A stretch of DNA of 64,000 nucleotides from Branchiostoma belcheri (GCF_001625305.1 NW_017804076.1:1778594-1842593); one strand, 5' to 3'; numbered from the stretch's first letter, positions 33,466 through 45,794 are shown. Program-made: numbers and translations. The notes: generated by a model not told the origin, from the sequence alone.

Positions 33466-36400
33466 GTTTGAGGACCTTTCTCTCGTCTCTGTGATGTCTC
33501 TCCTGGCAACTGTCTGTACAGTCGGACAGTTTCTCACAGGATCGTAAGTATATAATAATTTTCAAATAATAATTATAAGGATATCTTAAATTATTTGACC
33601 AAGAAGGTTGAGAAATTCACGATTTGATTTAATGTTAGAAATAGCATTAACATTGTTAAATCCCAAAGCCAAAGGAAACTATGCTATTTTTGGTTTCGTT
33701 ACAGTAAGACTAAGAGTCATAATTAATGGCCAAAATAAAATAAAGCAACGAATTATTAATATTATTTTGTTAATTTAATGTACATAGACCTACACAATCA
33801 AATATATTGGTTTGTAAGTTAACTGGAGTTATACAATTTGTTGTGTTGAAAATCACAATTTGAACTTGCTTGATATAATGATGATAAATAACTTTATCTA
33901 TGTCTATCTTTTATCTAGGGTTATCACGTCAAAAATCACCCAGAAGGGCTCAACTACAGGAGTCACAGTGTACCCATTCCTGACTGCACTGGTCAAGTAA
34001 GAGTTAAACATGATTTGTCAATCACCTCAAGATCTAAAATAAAGTGTAACGTTTGTATCTCAAGCAAAAACAATGTGCGTGACTTTTCGATTACAGAAAA
34101 CCAAATACACATACTTTTACAGGTTATTAACCGGTAAGGCATGATCCAATGCGATTTCGGGGTGGCAATACAAAAATATCTTAGACACCTGGAATTGTCA
34201 TTATCATTTCAAACTTAAAAAGCATTTTAGATAACCCCAAAACAAGCTATGCATTGAGTCACATTATTTTTTGGTACCACCAATAAATATAGCTTCACAA
34301 TGTCGACGATATGGTAACGGAACAAGCAACTGTTTTCCATCAGCATCATTGCATTTGCCTCACAGATATCAGTATGATAGTTTGATACTGTGATGTACTT
34401 TTTAAAAATGTCCAGAAAGTTGACTTTGGCTTTGGGTGGCTTTAAACTCTGGATTTATTGGATACATTTCAATCTGAGCGACCATGAGTATAAATATTCA
34501 TATTTAGTAGGAAAGTAAATTTCGTTGTTTGTCAACTTCTTTTTTTACAGCTGTACTTTCTGGCTGAAATATGGGGTCTTGATTCAAGACAGAACACTTG
34601 TGGTGGTGAACTCCATAGGAGCACTCCTACAGACTAGCTACCTGGTGGTCTACTATGCCTACACTAAACAAAAGGTAGGACAAACCATTTATCAACAATA
34701 GAGTGCCTTCAGAAGTCTTTAATGTTGTTGATGCTACCATAGCTAGATGCTGTATGTCAGAAAAGTACATAAAGCGAAAGTTTGAACCAGTTTAGCTCAC
34801 TGAAGAGCAGTAGTTGGCCAGGACAGAGAAGACAGATGCTATGTACAAGTACTTACAGGTTCATTGTACCTTGGAAATTTCTCTTGCTCTATATATTCTG
34901 ACAAGTACAACAAACAATGAGCCACAGCTTAAAGTCTTGGGACTGATACCCTTTTCAGTGGCATGCACATCTCGTAAGCGACAACAACTGGGATTCGAAC
35001 TCCCAACCTCTTAGTCCAGAGGTAGGGCTACTACTAATTTCAAGATTTTTTTCTTTTGTTGGCAGAACACCCTCCACAACCAGCTGTTAGGAGGGGCAGC
35101 GGTGTTGTTTCCTGTCCTGATTTATGTGAAGTTCTTCTCAGCAGACGACAGTGTGGCAGCCTTTCACCTGGGGCTTATAGCCTCGGGATGTGCAGTTCTC
35201 ATGTACGGGGCTCCACTGGCTACCATGGTGAGACTTGGGCAGATGGATGGGCAGATTGATAGGCAGATGGGTAGGCAGATGCATAGGCAGATGGATAAGC
35301 AGATGGATAGGCAGATGAATAAGCAGATGGATAGGCAGATGGATAAGTGGATGGATGGGCAGATGGATACTGACAGATAGGCAGATAGATAGGCATATGC
35401 ATAGGCAGATGGATAAGCTAGTGGATAGGCAGATGTATAGACGGATGGATAGATGGATGGATGGATGGATGGATGGATGGATGAAATGCATGCATGGATT
35501 TGTGGATGGATGAATGAATGAAAAATAATTACTTCTCTCTTATGATATAAAATGAAACCTTGTATTTCCCTTTAATCTGTAGATCAATAGTTCAACTTTA
35601 AGTGTAGTTGACCATATCATTGGTGTAGTTGATAATAACACATAGTGGAATTTCTGTGTCCGTCATCATAGGCTGAAGTTCTAAGGACCAAATGCACAGA
35701 GACCATGACTCCTGCCTTATCTGTGGCCAACTTTATAGTATCCTCGGAGTGGTACATCTATGGGAGGCTGGTGGGGGACTTATTCATACAGGTATGTGTT
35801 ACACTGTCTTTTCTTCAAGGCCATCATCTCTGTTGTTAAGTTTTGTTGTTTCTATGTGTATCTCTCCATCCCAAATACTGGTGATACATGTATTCTACCA
35901 GTTGTGGGGTTAGAAAGAGAAAAATTATCCTTTGCACAGCACACTTTTTGGCAGAAAATCAATTTTGACAGCAGCACAACAGCATGCAGTCAGCATACAG
36001 CAGTAATCAGAATGAACAGCAGCATAACAGTGCTCATTCGCTCACCACACAACTTTTATTACTTGGACAGCAGCACAGAGTGCTGTCTCTAAACAACAAT
36101 CACACAGTGCAGGTACAACACAACTGTTCTTACCTAAAGGACAGCAACACACACAGAGTGCTGCCTGTCCACAGCTGTCACAGAGCAGAACAGCAAGAGA
36201 ATAGCTGTCTTTTTTCACATAACTGTTATCACTCAGCTTGGACTGCCACACAACTTTTTCTGTCATACAGTAACACAACAGCACTCATGTTCTGAACAGC
36301 TGGTAGTGAACAGCAACAAAACACAGCACAACAGCATAGGCAGCTCTCACTGGGAATGCACAAGAATGACAGCAACAATGTATGCATTGGACAGCACACA

Positions 36401-38354
36401 ACAGCAATCTTGTTCAAGATCAACACACTGCACAATCACAGTAAACATACAAAAATTGAACAGGCTACACACCAACTTCTCACACAAATTCCTTGCAGCA
36501 TTTTGTCCACCTTAAACCTTTCCCCTAAAACTCCCACAGTATATATTGAGATACTGTCTAAAATCAGGTTCATATTTTTGTTGATGGGTTTGAGTATTGT
36601 TATTTTGTTGTCTCTTGTTATACATATATGTGATTTTATTTATCATAAATGCGAGGACCACAGGAAAAAAACTGAACTGAAACTAACTGCAGATCGAAAT
36701 AAAGTCACAGAGAGCGGTTCAAAAATCTAACCCTAACCAAAGCATGGGAAGAAGTACAGTTGACAAGCCAGGGTCCCCTGTCTTCTTTCCAGGTCCCCAG
36801 TCTCCTTGGCGCATTTCTGAGTTTCGCACAACTTCCCCTGTATTTCCTGTACCCACGGACGCTGCCTCGCATTGCACAACTGTGAAAAGCACAACCAGAC
36901 AACCGCAACTATTTTTCTATTGAATGAGCCTTTATTTTTGTGGTGTTTCTTTATTTTTGCTCGCATTTTTCTACTAACACCTCTTATTTTTTGTTGCATT
37001 ATGTTGAGTTTTTGAAACAATTTGGTTGATCAAAAGTTGTACTAATAGTATGTACTTTGCCATTTGCATTGGTGTAAGCCATCTAATAAGGAATGTTGCA
37101 TTTTAAAAAGTACAGGGGATGTTTAGTAACATTTGCCTTTCCAAATCATTTCTTCCTCTTTTAAAATATTTTACATATCATTATCAATTGAACATTCCAC
37201 ATACTCATCTCAGAATTCACAAGACAGGGTTCCAAGTACTTTTTTCTGCATACCTGCACTGGTGCAAGCAACATTATTGAAAATTATCAACACTAGACAT
37301 GTTTTACCTGAACCACTCAGACTTTGAGAAATATGGATCACACTAAAAACCGTTCAGAAACCATTGCCATTACTTTAGAATCTTTTATACCAGGTACTTC
37401 ATACTTTACAAATAATTCTCAGAACATTCATTCATACATTCCCTGAAAACATGACAGTCTCATGTGCAATAGACTGATATGTACATGTAGTTTCATCATT
37501 GTGTACAAATTATATCTTTGCAATAATTCATCATTATAATATATTTTTCTTCAGACATTGCCAACAATTTAGTAATATATGTATTTTGCATCACTTTTTA
37601 AAGCAGATGATTATGTGTAGTTAGGGATAACTTTTTGTTTTTCTAGTTATCCAGGCTATATATATTTGTAGTTTTGTTAATTTAATATAAAAGGTATTTT
37701 TAGATAGGCAATTGTGTCCAAATGTTGGTGCTTTTGAACTTCTACAAATAATCATTCATGTGTAGATATACAAATTTAAAGTTGATGTAACGTAAAAGAT
37801 ACTTGCAATATTTTTCTGAAGCACTTATATACAGCAGAATGAAGCATATATATTTTTGGAATGGACTGTATTTATATTCAAGACCTTACAATTGAGCAAC
37901 TCTCTCAAATACAAGTGTCTTTAGAATAATTCTCATGATATGAATACATGTACTCACTGGTATTACACAATGCCTCATACTGCTCGGTATCTTTGAAATT
38001 TTCTAGCTTTGTTTCAGGTTTTCGTGTGCAAGTGTAACAAGTATATGTCACATCTTTTTGTGTAGACTTTAAAATTTGTCTCTTAAGCATGTACTAGTAC
38101 AAACAAATGTAATACAATCATTCGAGCCACTATAGGAGACATCCGGATTCTAATTAGCAAGGTAAAAAAATACTAGCAGAGTCTCTAATGTTTGCTTGTA
38201 ACAAACTTTTCCTGTGACTGTTACCTCCTTTGCATGTTTGGTGTTGTTTCTCCAGGTTCCTAACTTACTTGGAGCGCTGCTGGGACTGATACAGCTCTCT
38301 CTGTTTGTGCTTTACCCACGGACTCCAAAAGCTGCGAATGTGAACCAGGCGTAG
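33464..38354 (+). CDS. SLC50A1: SWEET sugar transporter (MtN3/saliva family) with two alternative last exons
   Basis: Exons 33464-33543 (ATG), 33919-33996, 34551-34674, 35066-35227 and 35672-35791 are followed by either 36793-36885 (TGA) or 38256-38354 (TAG). Products are 218 or 220 aa; human SWEET1 is 221. Family marks in order: FPFLTALV-like YPFLTALVN at the end of exon 2, CTFWLKYG and NSIGALLQTSYLVVYYAYT in exon 3, and VLRTKCTETMTPALSVANF with SSEWYIYG in exon 5. The protein should form seven membrane helices as two three-helix MtN3 units plus a linker helix. It moves sugars passively across plasma or Golgi membranes. The last exons both encode helix 7 (VPSLLGAFLSFAQLPLYFLY or VPNLLGALLGLIQLSLFVLY) and differ in their cytosolic tails. 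The downstream version is closer to the family consensus. Confidence 0.92.
34955..35035 (-). mobile_element. tRNA-derived SINE fragment in SWEET1 intron 3
   Basis: Minus-strand B-box-like gggagttcgaatcccagttg and A-box-like ctctggactaagaggttggg in tRNA spacing. It is followed by degenerate sequence and is about 25 bases from the acceptor of exon 4. It is too degraded to be a tRNA gene. Confidence 0.6.
35228..35520. repeat. Minisatellite of ggcagatggata units, ending in (gatg)n
   Basis: About 25 copies of a 12-base word (gcagatggatag and variants) grade into pure gatg tetramers near 35450-35485. It begins at the splice donor of SWEET exon 4 (35227|gtgaga). Long reading frames of repeated Gln-Met-Asp or His-Pro-Ser residues cross it and are not genes. 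Confidence 0.93.
35960..36470. repeat. CA/CAG-rich low-complexity intron tract
   Basis: Irregular repetition of acagca, cacaaca and acacagca words over about 500 bases in the intron before the first alternative SWEET last exon. Reading frames on both strands here are compositional. Confidence 0.7.
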
Positions 38355-38516
38355 CAAGGTCCCAGCTTAAGCCCTGGTCACATTTCGTCAGACTTGTGAA
38401 GAGATTATGACAGAAGCAAACATCAGAAAGGAACTATGACGACATTTTCTGTTACAGAACATTCAAATTTTGTGCAACACATTCACAGCTGTCCCAAGAT
38501 TGTCAGTTTGCTATGT

Positions 38517-38685
38517 AGCATGTTGGCAGAACATACTGCACCTGCACAAAAACCATTAATGATAATAGTGTATTGTTTATAGCACTTTAGCAGAAGTTTC
38601 ATTCTATAGTTTTCAAATGTTGTGTCTGAAAAGACATTGTCTGCAACAGGCACAGGCGCAATATGTTCTGCTGATGTGCTTTATA
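38517..38685. mobile_element. MITE with inverted ends (agcatgttggcagaacata)
   Basis: The left end agcatgttggcagaacatac plus gcacctgcac mirrors the right end, cacaggcgcaatatgttctg followed by ctgatgtgct. A homologous element is at 57715-57930 (gtcagcagaacgtactgcac ... gttctgccgacgtgct). It lies in the SWEET1 3'UTR region. Confidence 0.75.
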
Positions 38686-39676
38686 AACCTATCAAAAGCA
38701 AATATGACCAAGCCCTTAGTTAACTGATTTAAGTATAAGATTTCTACTTCAAATGTATTATTTAAAGAGCATAGAAATGTGATAGAGAATAGAGAATGAA
38801 GTACAGCTTAAATAGTTAAAACTAATGTTACTTTCAAAAGATTTATCTGCAAAAGTTAAGTATGATCAATGTTATATATGTTATGATCCTTAAGTTCAGT
38901 GAAATGACTGTTCTTTGGTATACCATAGCTTGTTGTAAGGTTTTCACTCAAAAAAGCATAGGAAAAACTTACTAGTAGTATGTGATGTACCTTTTAACTT
39001 AAAAGTTGAAGGTGGCAGTCAGAAAGACATCAAAGAGTGAATCAATTATCTGAATGGCTGAGAAAGGTGGCTAATACAATAGAATGCAGTAAGAGTGAAG
39101 CAGAAAATATGTCCTTTTGATGGCATCAGTTTGTGTTTGGAAAACATTTAATGCCTTCTTAAGTTAGGTCTTAACTTCGCTGAATCTTAGATGATGTAGT
39201 GTTTAAGCTGTATTTATGTGGAATATCAAAATTCATGACATTTATTACTAATAAGTCAATGTGAATTTGTAAGAAAAAAAGTACATGTTATTTGTATGTG
39301 AACAGACCTGTATCATACACAAATATCAGCATTCTATACTATTATGAAATATGATGATGTGTCACTAAAGGTAGCAAAACTTTATTTTAGTTTTGGTATG
39401 AAACTAACTGTATTTTCTGCAAATTCATATAAGTATATACATCGTACCAGTACGTACCACTGCATTCTAGATTATAGTGCCAAAACCTGTTGTAGTATTA
39501 TTAATTGTAAGAGTTGAAAAATGTCATAAGTTGTATCTTTTGCCAGTAATATAAATGTATCAGGCAATATGTGTATGTGAAACTTCTTGTTGGGTAATTA
39601 AGTGAAAGATTTGTTAAAACAGACAGAAATGATGAATGTGTTGTAACCGTTTATCATATATTCTATAGTCAAGTCA

Positions 39677-39682
39677 ATAAAG
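39677..39682 (+). terminator. Polyadenylation signal AATAAA for SWEET1
   Basis: gtcaataaagatc about 1.3 kb past the distal stop codon at 38354. The interval holds a MITE and A/T-rich sequence but no gene. A shorter 3'UTR is possible. Confidence 0.4.
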
Positions 39683-39914
39683 ATCAGAGGGCAAAGTGCA
39701 CTTACATATCACCAAGAGGACTTGTGAGCCTGTCTTCTTCTTGTCTCTCGTTTTGTTTTACATGTAGATTAATAATATTCTTTTACTCGGAAAGTTGCAT
39801 ATAAGAACTTTCTTTACTATAAAGATAAATCAATTGTGAATTTAAGAACTAAACTATCTTTTGCTGTAAGCTATGTTGATAAGAAGAGCATGGAAGAGAG
39901 CTCGCCGAAGTAAA

Positions 39915-40135
39915 ATTCCGTCTCGTAAACGGTCGTCACCTTTCCGAACGGTCGTCGCCTTTTCTCAAAACGGTCGTCGCCTTTCCGAACGGTCGTCGCC
40001 TTTTCTCAGAACGGTCGTCGCCTTTCCATAGAACGGTCGTCGCCTTTTCTCAGAACGGTCGTCGTGACCGTTCTGAGAAAAGGCGACGACCGTTCGGAAA
40101 GGCGACGACCGTTTACGAGACAGAAATTTGCCTCG
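39915..40135. repeat. Palindromic cluster of acggtcgtcgcc units
   Basis: Seven direct copies of a 19-21 base unit (acggtcgtcgcctttccga / acggtcgtcgccttttctca) on the left are followed, around a centre near 40065, by two or three inverted copies (aaaggcgacgaccgttc). The outermost flanks also mirror each other: gtctcgtaaacggtcgt on the left and acgaccgtttacgagac on the right. The whole can fold into a long GC-rich hairpin with a multi-register loop. It lies in intergenic DNA. No reading frame here is credible. Confidence 0.9.
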
Positions 40136-40584
40136 CCGAATCCTCGATGCGACTGAATACCAGGCTACATCACAAAGGTGAAGTGCATGGATCAAAAGCG
40201 ACCTCTAGCAGTTGAATGGAGGACTACACCAGCTAAGCTGCTCCTATTACTGCAGTGATATTTTTCGCCGTTACGGGGCGCTTTTATCTATGATGGTTTA
40301 GATAAGACATACTAGTAATCTAGCTAGCTCAAGACAAGGACTAATGCCCTTGCTCAAGATAAGAATCATTCTTGAGAATGTTTCGTTCAAACTCAAAGTA
40401 GGAGTACTATGACAGCAAATTGCGATGAAGGACTTTGTGAGGTAAACCTGGGCATAATTTTGTCGATTTATTGTTTAAGCAGGTGGTAAGATCACGGCGA
40501 AGCTTAATCTAATTTGTTGATTAATTAAGAACAATGCAAATTTTGGTGCTTCATCAACATGTGGTAAGACCACGCCACTGCAAG

Positions 40585-43045
40585 ATGGCGAGTCTGTTTG
40601 GAAGGGGAAGAACTCGGCGATTGAAATTCGGCTTGGAAGACGCTACGTCCGTTTTTGGGTGGTGAGTTATGCTTAACATTGTCCCTTATATTCTCGTGAC
40701 TGTTTCGCCCGGCCGTATTGCTATAAAATGAAGTAAAAACAGAGAATGGCATGAATTATTTGCGGCGACGGCTTCCCTAAGTTTAAGCCTGCATTTATTG
40801 CAACAGCCGTTGTGGGGCGCTAATTTGAACACAGGTTTAGTATTGTAGTCTGTAAATGAATCACTAGGCGGCGCTTTTAGACCGTGCGCAGAGTCAGCAT
40901 TGACTCTATGTTGAGGCCGCACAACACAGTATTTATGGGCGAACCCCGTCAAAAGTAGTCCGGGCACAAAGTAGTGATGCACAATACTAGAGAAAGGTGC
41001 AGAGACTGTTCTGTGCATGGCATTGAGATGGAACCTGTGGTGAATGTTAGAAGAATACGTCAGTTTTGAGACCATAAAAGTGGAATTATGGAGCGTATTC
41101 AGTCGGCGTAAATTTGCGCTTGGATACTTGTACCGCCTAGTACTGTGCGTCGGCTGCACACGGCCGCAATGAGGGCGTGAGAACAGAACTACCCGGCAAA
41201 TTTAAGCTCATTTTCACATATTTTGTACACCATACCCTGAAATTATACATATCAAAATTCTAAACCTTGCATGTGCACCCTACTATAATTTTTAGTGAGT
41301 TGAAGTGAGTCCGACTTTGGGGTCCTTAAGTATAGAAATCCCCATAGGGCGAAAACTGTGTTCTGCCGCCTTGACTCTATGTTGAGTTCAACAGCAGCAT
41401 TTCGTCGCAGTTTCTTTGGTCAAATTCTTGGTGATTTGAATGAAGAAATTTGACGTTCCAAGGCAGGCAACGGGCTACAGGGACAGCGCAACACATGGGC
41501 GTGGTGAAGGTAATATAATTATGGATGGGTAGAAATATTAAAAGGCAAACGATTTTTTTTATCTTGATGTGTTGTATATACGAATGGGGGAGGGGGGCAT
41601 TACTTATCTACATCATTGGTGTGGCCTGAGAATTGTTTGCGGCAAGGACGTTCAAGAAAACTGATTGGTTCATAGCTGGTATTATAGTACAGTAATTTGT
41701 TGATCATGAGCGTCAAATTGTATGGAAACTTACTCATGATCATGTTTGTCTCTAAATGCCTTTTCATTGATTGAGCATGCTTTTTTTACTATTTATTCAT
41801 TGCATCAAGTGTACTATTCATTGCGTCTACTGTACTATTTATTGCATCAAGTGTATGACATAATGTTGTATGAATGTTCTGAAATTTGAAGCGCCACTGG
41901 GCATAATTAATGTTAACCGTTACAGATATTCAAGAGCTGCTCAAAGTTTTCCAACTCTATCCTCAAGTTCAACAATGTATTAACATGTTGCTTACACCCT
42001 TAACTGTTTTATCTGAGAAGGGCATACATGATTGTATACCTTCTTTTCACAATTACGAATGTATGTTCTGCTGAATAAGGTGTCTCATGCCTGCTTCAGA
42101 TACTGCATTAGATCTGATGTTTCTGTTCACTGGCAATTGCAATGTTCTGTCAACATGTGTTAACTTGTCATATGGACCAGGTTTTTATATAATATTTTAT
42201 GTGAGACATATTTGATGTGATTTTGCTATATATGTTTACTTTTGAAGTTGCTTGTTAACCATAATTTTGCTGTGCTCTTCTTTTGCTTCATAACAAAGCA
42301 TATTGTTCTTGTCCCCAACTCAAAGCAGGTTTTAGAACTTAACAAATGTTGTGAAGTTTACAATGTATAAAATACCTTGTTTCATGTCTGAGGTTCATTT
42401 TCTGTACAATATTGTTGAATCAGATGTAAATGTACATTTTTGTGATTTTCCCCTCTGCTCTTGCTCTCAACTCAAAGCTAGTTTTTATATTTAATTAAGT
42501 TAACTAATGTTGTGAATATTACAATGTGTCATGTACATGTATATTTCATGTGTATGCTTTGTCACTATTGTTAATGTATGTAAATTTGGCCAGTGATTTT
42601 ATGTGCCACTATAGGTTTTAGAATTATTCATGTTGTGAATATTACAATGTATGATGTATCTTGCTCCATGCATGAGTTTCATGTTCTGTCAAATTGAATA
42701 TTGTTGATGTATGTAACTTTGGCCTGTGATTTTATTTGCCACTAACAAAGCATATGCTCTCCCCAACTCAAAGCAGGTTTTAAACTTTAAGAAATGTTGT
42801 GTGAAGTTTGTTGATGTATGTATTGATCTGGCCCGTGATTTTTCTGAATGTGTATTTCTTTTACACCCTAGGTTTGGGAAGCTGAATTACTGTATACCTG
42901 ACCATGTGGGACCTGTCCATGTTCCTGTGTGCTACAAGACCTGTCAGCTATCCTGTATACCTGTCCATTGATTCCAGGAGGATCTGTCTGTGTTTCTGAG
43001 GGACCTGTCACTTATTTACGAGACAAGAGAACATCGGACTTGACT
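40585..43045 (+). other. Candidate spliced transcript (possibly non-coding) starting at an aagATGGCG context
   Basis: gcaagATGGCGAGT at 40581-40594 combines a strong start context with a YY1-like site. A frame of 26 codons (MASLFGRGRTRRLKFG and on) ends at a good donor, gggtg|gtgagt near 40661. Possible downstream exons are 41481-41509 (ctacag|ggac ... gaag|gtaata) and 42872-43045 (ccctag|gttt ... gact|gtgagt). Joined in phase, the frame soon meets a stop in the third exon. A non-coding RNA or a gene with exons I missed fits as well. I recognise no protein family. Confidence 0.25.
42290..42855. repeat. Diverged tandem repeat, about 150-190 bp units
   Basis: About four copies sharing caactcaaagcaggtttt, gttgtgaa(g/t)(t/a)tt(t)acaatgt, and attgttgatgtatgtaa with ggcc(a/t)gtgatttt. 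Units differ by indels. The tract runs up to the candidate exon at 42872. No gene is seen within it. Confidence 0.7.
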
Positions 43046-45225
43046 GTGAGTTTGCTTTTATTCATAGAACTCTTTCAAAAATGATCGAGGGTCTGCATGG
43101 CGCAGTGCGTAATCGCTCATTTTAGTTTTGCGTAATGCGAAGCTGGGTCATTCTGACTAACGTTAAATATAATCTGTGCGTTCGGTGTAAAACGTGAAGC
43201 CAGTGAAGCGTAGAACGGGGCCCATAATGCTTCGGAGAATTTTTAATGCCGTGCCTTGCCATATGAATTTTGCATAATTTGAAGTCGAACAACTCTGATT
43301 TTAATTTTTATCTGACAATCTACACATCAAGCATCCAGCCTGCACGAATGAAAAGTGTTGAATTTCGTGGGTGCTTCAGTCTGGAATTTACATAATACGT
43401 TGTAGTTCAAAGTGTGATCGGGACTTCCCATGCAGACCTGTAAAAATGACAATAAAAGAGGTTATTAGAAAAGTGCATTTTTGCGAAAAATTTTTCTTCA
43501 AAACACCATATGGTTGCTGGAACTAAGCCCTTTCTGCTATGATTTATTGTCATTTTTGAAAGAGTTCACATTTCTTACGCTAACATCTAGTATAAGGCTG
43601 TGACTAACATTTTATTACAGAATTTATGACGGAACATACAAAGTACGTTTTCCTATTGAGGAAAGCACTTGTGATATTGTCTGTTGTTTCATTCTGTATA
43701 GCAATGGGAATTTGTTTTTTCTGAAGCATTCATATGATCAAACTGTTAAAAAGATTCCCTGATATCGTCTTTATCACGATCCACAATCACCATTTGTGAA
43801 AACCAATTCAGAAATGAAAATTCAACTGTCGTTTGCACTCGTCTAGGTTTAAAACCTTACCAAAAATTTGACAAAACAACTGGATTCATGCATTATGAAA
43901 ACATGTCCAGTATTTATATATGATACTACCCCATTTATAGTGCAGAAAGCTCCTTGAATTTTGGAATCTCTAGAACATAATAGCAATGTAGACAAAATGA
44001 TGTTGTCTTTATTTGCAACGCAAAGGTTTGTCAATTACAAACTTGCAATTGCAAAAAGTACACATATTTGGCCCAAATTTACCTAAAAAATTGCGGTTGT
44101 TAAACATCATCAGAAAGATAGGTGAAAGACAATCAAGGTGATAATTCATGAAAACACAAGGTATTAATAAGCATTCTACAAAGTTTCTTTTCTAAACAAT
44201 TGAACAATTTGAACATAAGAGTTAATCCACAATTTATTATATTTATTAAATCCTCAAATCTTGTCTGTGATGAAGTGGATTTCAGGGAAAATACTTTGAT
44301 GATTTCTGAAAATATGTCCCATTGCTTTACAGAATATGGAAAAGACAATGTTGTGCTTTCTTTCTGTAGAGTGAAATGTACTACAGGTAAGCTGTGTGTG
44401 ATGTTTGAAAGGGAGGAATTGTGTTAAGGAATCAGCAAAACAAATATAGCTCTAATTTTGCAAAAATTGTAAACAAGTTAAAATATGTCACAGATTGTTT
44501 TAATAGGTAGTATAAACTAAACAGTACTACCATAAAAGTAGATAGATTCCTTAGGTAGTATATTAAATAGGATTATTATTAATATAAGATGCTTTAAAAA
44601 AACAGTCGTGGTGAGAGATTGACCCTTAAAAATCTACTTGCAGTTATTTATAGTTCAAGGTAAATTTAGGTAGTGTTGAACAGGTGACTGCTATAGACAC
44701 AATTCTTAATGCTTACGTCAATGGGAAAAACTCAAGGGACCGGCCAAAACTGACAGCTATGGCCAAGTGACCACTATACAGGGGTGACCGCTAGTACAGG
44801 TTTGACTGTAACTGTGGACAAAGAGTGCAACTTTTTTGACAGAGACTGAGTCAATTTTTGTAAGCATTCAGGTTAGGCTAAAAAGTAATCCAGACAAACA
44901 ACTACAACTTAGATATCGTAGATTAAAATATCTTTAGGGAACGAACTTTAGAGTAAACAATTTGAGGAAATATTGGTGTAGTTTTGTTTTGCTGATTCCT
45001 TTTTTTATGTCATGTAGATCTCAAACTTTGTTATCACTGTTGATGGACTTGAAGAAATACTAACCTCCTGTTGGAAAACTCAGGGCTCGTCTCGTGTTGA
45101 TCTAGTAAAGTTTGACAGTGATGTTTTACGCTGACAGACTTTATTTGATGAGCTTGAGACTAGGGCTGGATTTTGGAGCAGGAGGTTTGAATTGTTACAA
45201 GTACGTAAACAGTGATAACAGAGTT
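43046..45225. other. Non-coding stretch, no gene found
   Basis: A/T-rich DNA with no reading frame of credible composition and no exon pair in phase on either strand. A tRNA-like fragment (gggtctgcatggcgcagtgc, 43088-43107) is too short to call. A possible acceptor at 45018 (catgtag|atctc) could continue the 40.6-kb transcript. Confidence 0.4.
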
Positions 45226-45299
45226 TGATTGAGAGTTTCTATCACTGCATGGCAAAACGCAATTCCTCTCTTTCTGTATTGTTCTATCCTTCCGCTTCT

Positions 45300-45492
45300 T
45301 GTCCCTGGGCTTAGCCTGGAGGAGGAACTTCTGTCCCAGGGTTCAAACTTACACGTCTTGACTCTGCGTAGTAGACTTGTTGACGAACAACTTTGTCCGT
45401 CATCAGGCCTACTACGCTATCAGAGAGGGGCTTTGTGTATTTTTGTTACCCTGGCCCGGAGGTTTTCTCCTCCAGGCTTCGACGCTAGGTTT
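45300..45492. mobile_element. Foldback MITE with nested inverted repeats
   Basis: The outer arms, gcttagcctggaggaggaac and gttttctcctccaggcttcg, enclose inner arms, tgcgtagtagacttgttgac and tcatcaggcctactacgcta. The 165-codon plus-strand frame that crosses it (45229-45726) is not supported as a gene. Confidence 0.7.
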
Positions 45493-45794
45493 GGTTGCTT
45501 GATGTCAATATTCCTGGGAGATAGTGCGATGTATAGGCCTCTTCTAAAAATACTCAGGGGGTGGTTGGTTTCTGTGCTTTTTTCTTCTATCTATTGTGTG
45601 TGTATGTATCATTTTTTTTCTGATCAGTCATTGCAAAGGTATGCTGGAGTTTCGAAACTCCATGTCTTCAACAAGCAAAGACATCCCCTGGGGAGCACAC
45701 TGTATGCATGGCTGACATCAGAGTGAAAATAATTCTAAGTTTTTTGGCGGGAAAATCTAATTACATTAAAGTGCTTGGAGCAGCTGCATCAAGG

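Noticed and set aside
35138-35491. His-Pro-Ser-Ile repeat frame on the minus strand
   Set aside because: It is the antisense of SWEET exon 4 and the gatg/gcagatgg minisatellite.
40686-41159. 157-codon minus frame
   Set aside because: No recognisable motif or plausible composition, no splice partners, and it overlaps ordinary intergenic sequence.
45229-45726. 165-codon plus frame
   Set aside because: It crosses a foldback MITE; both arms are translated and no family features appear.
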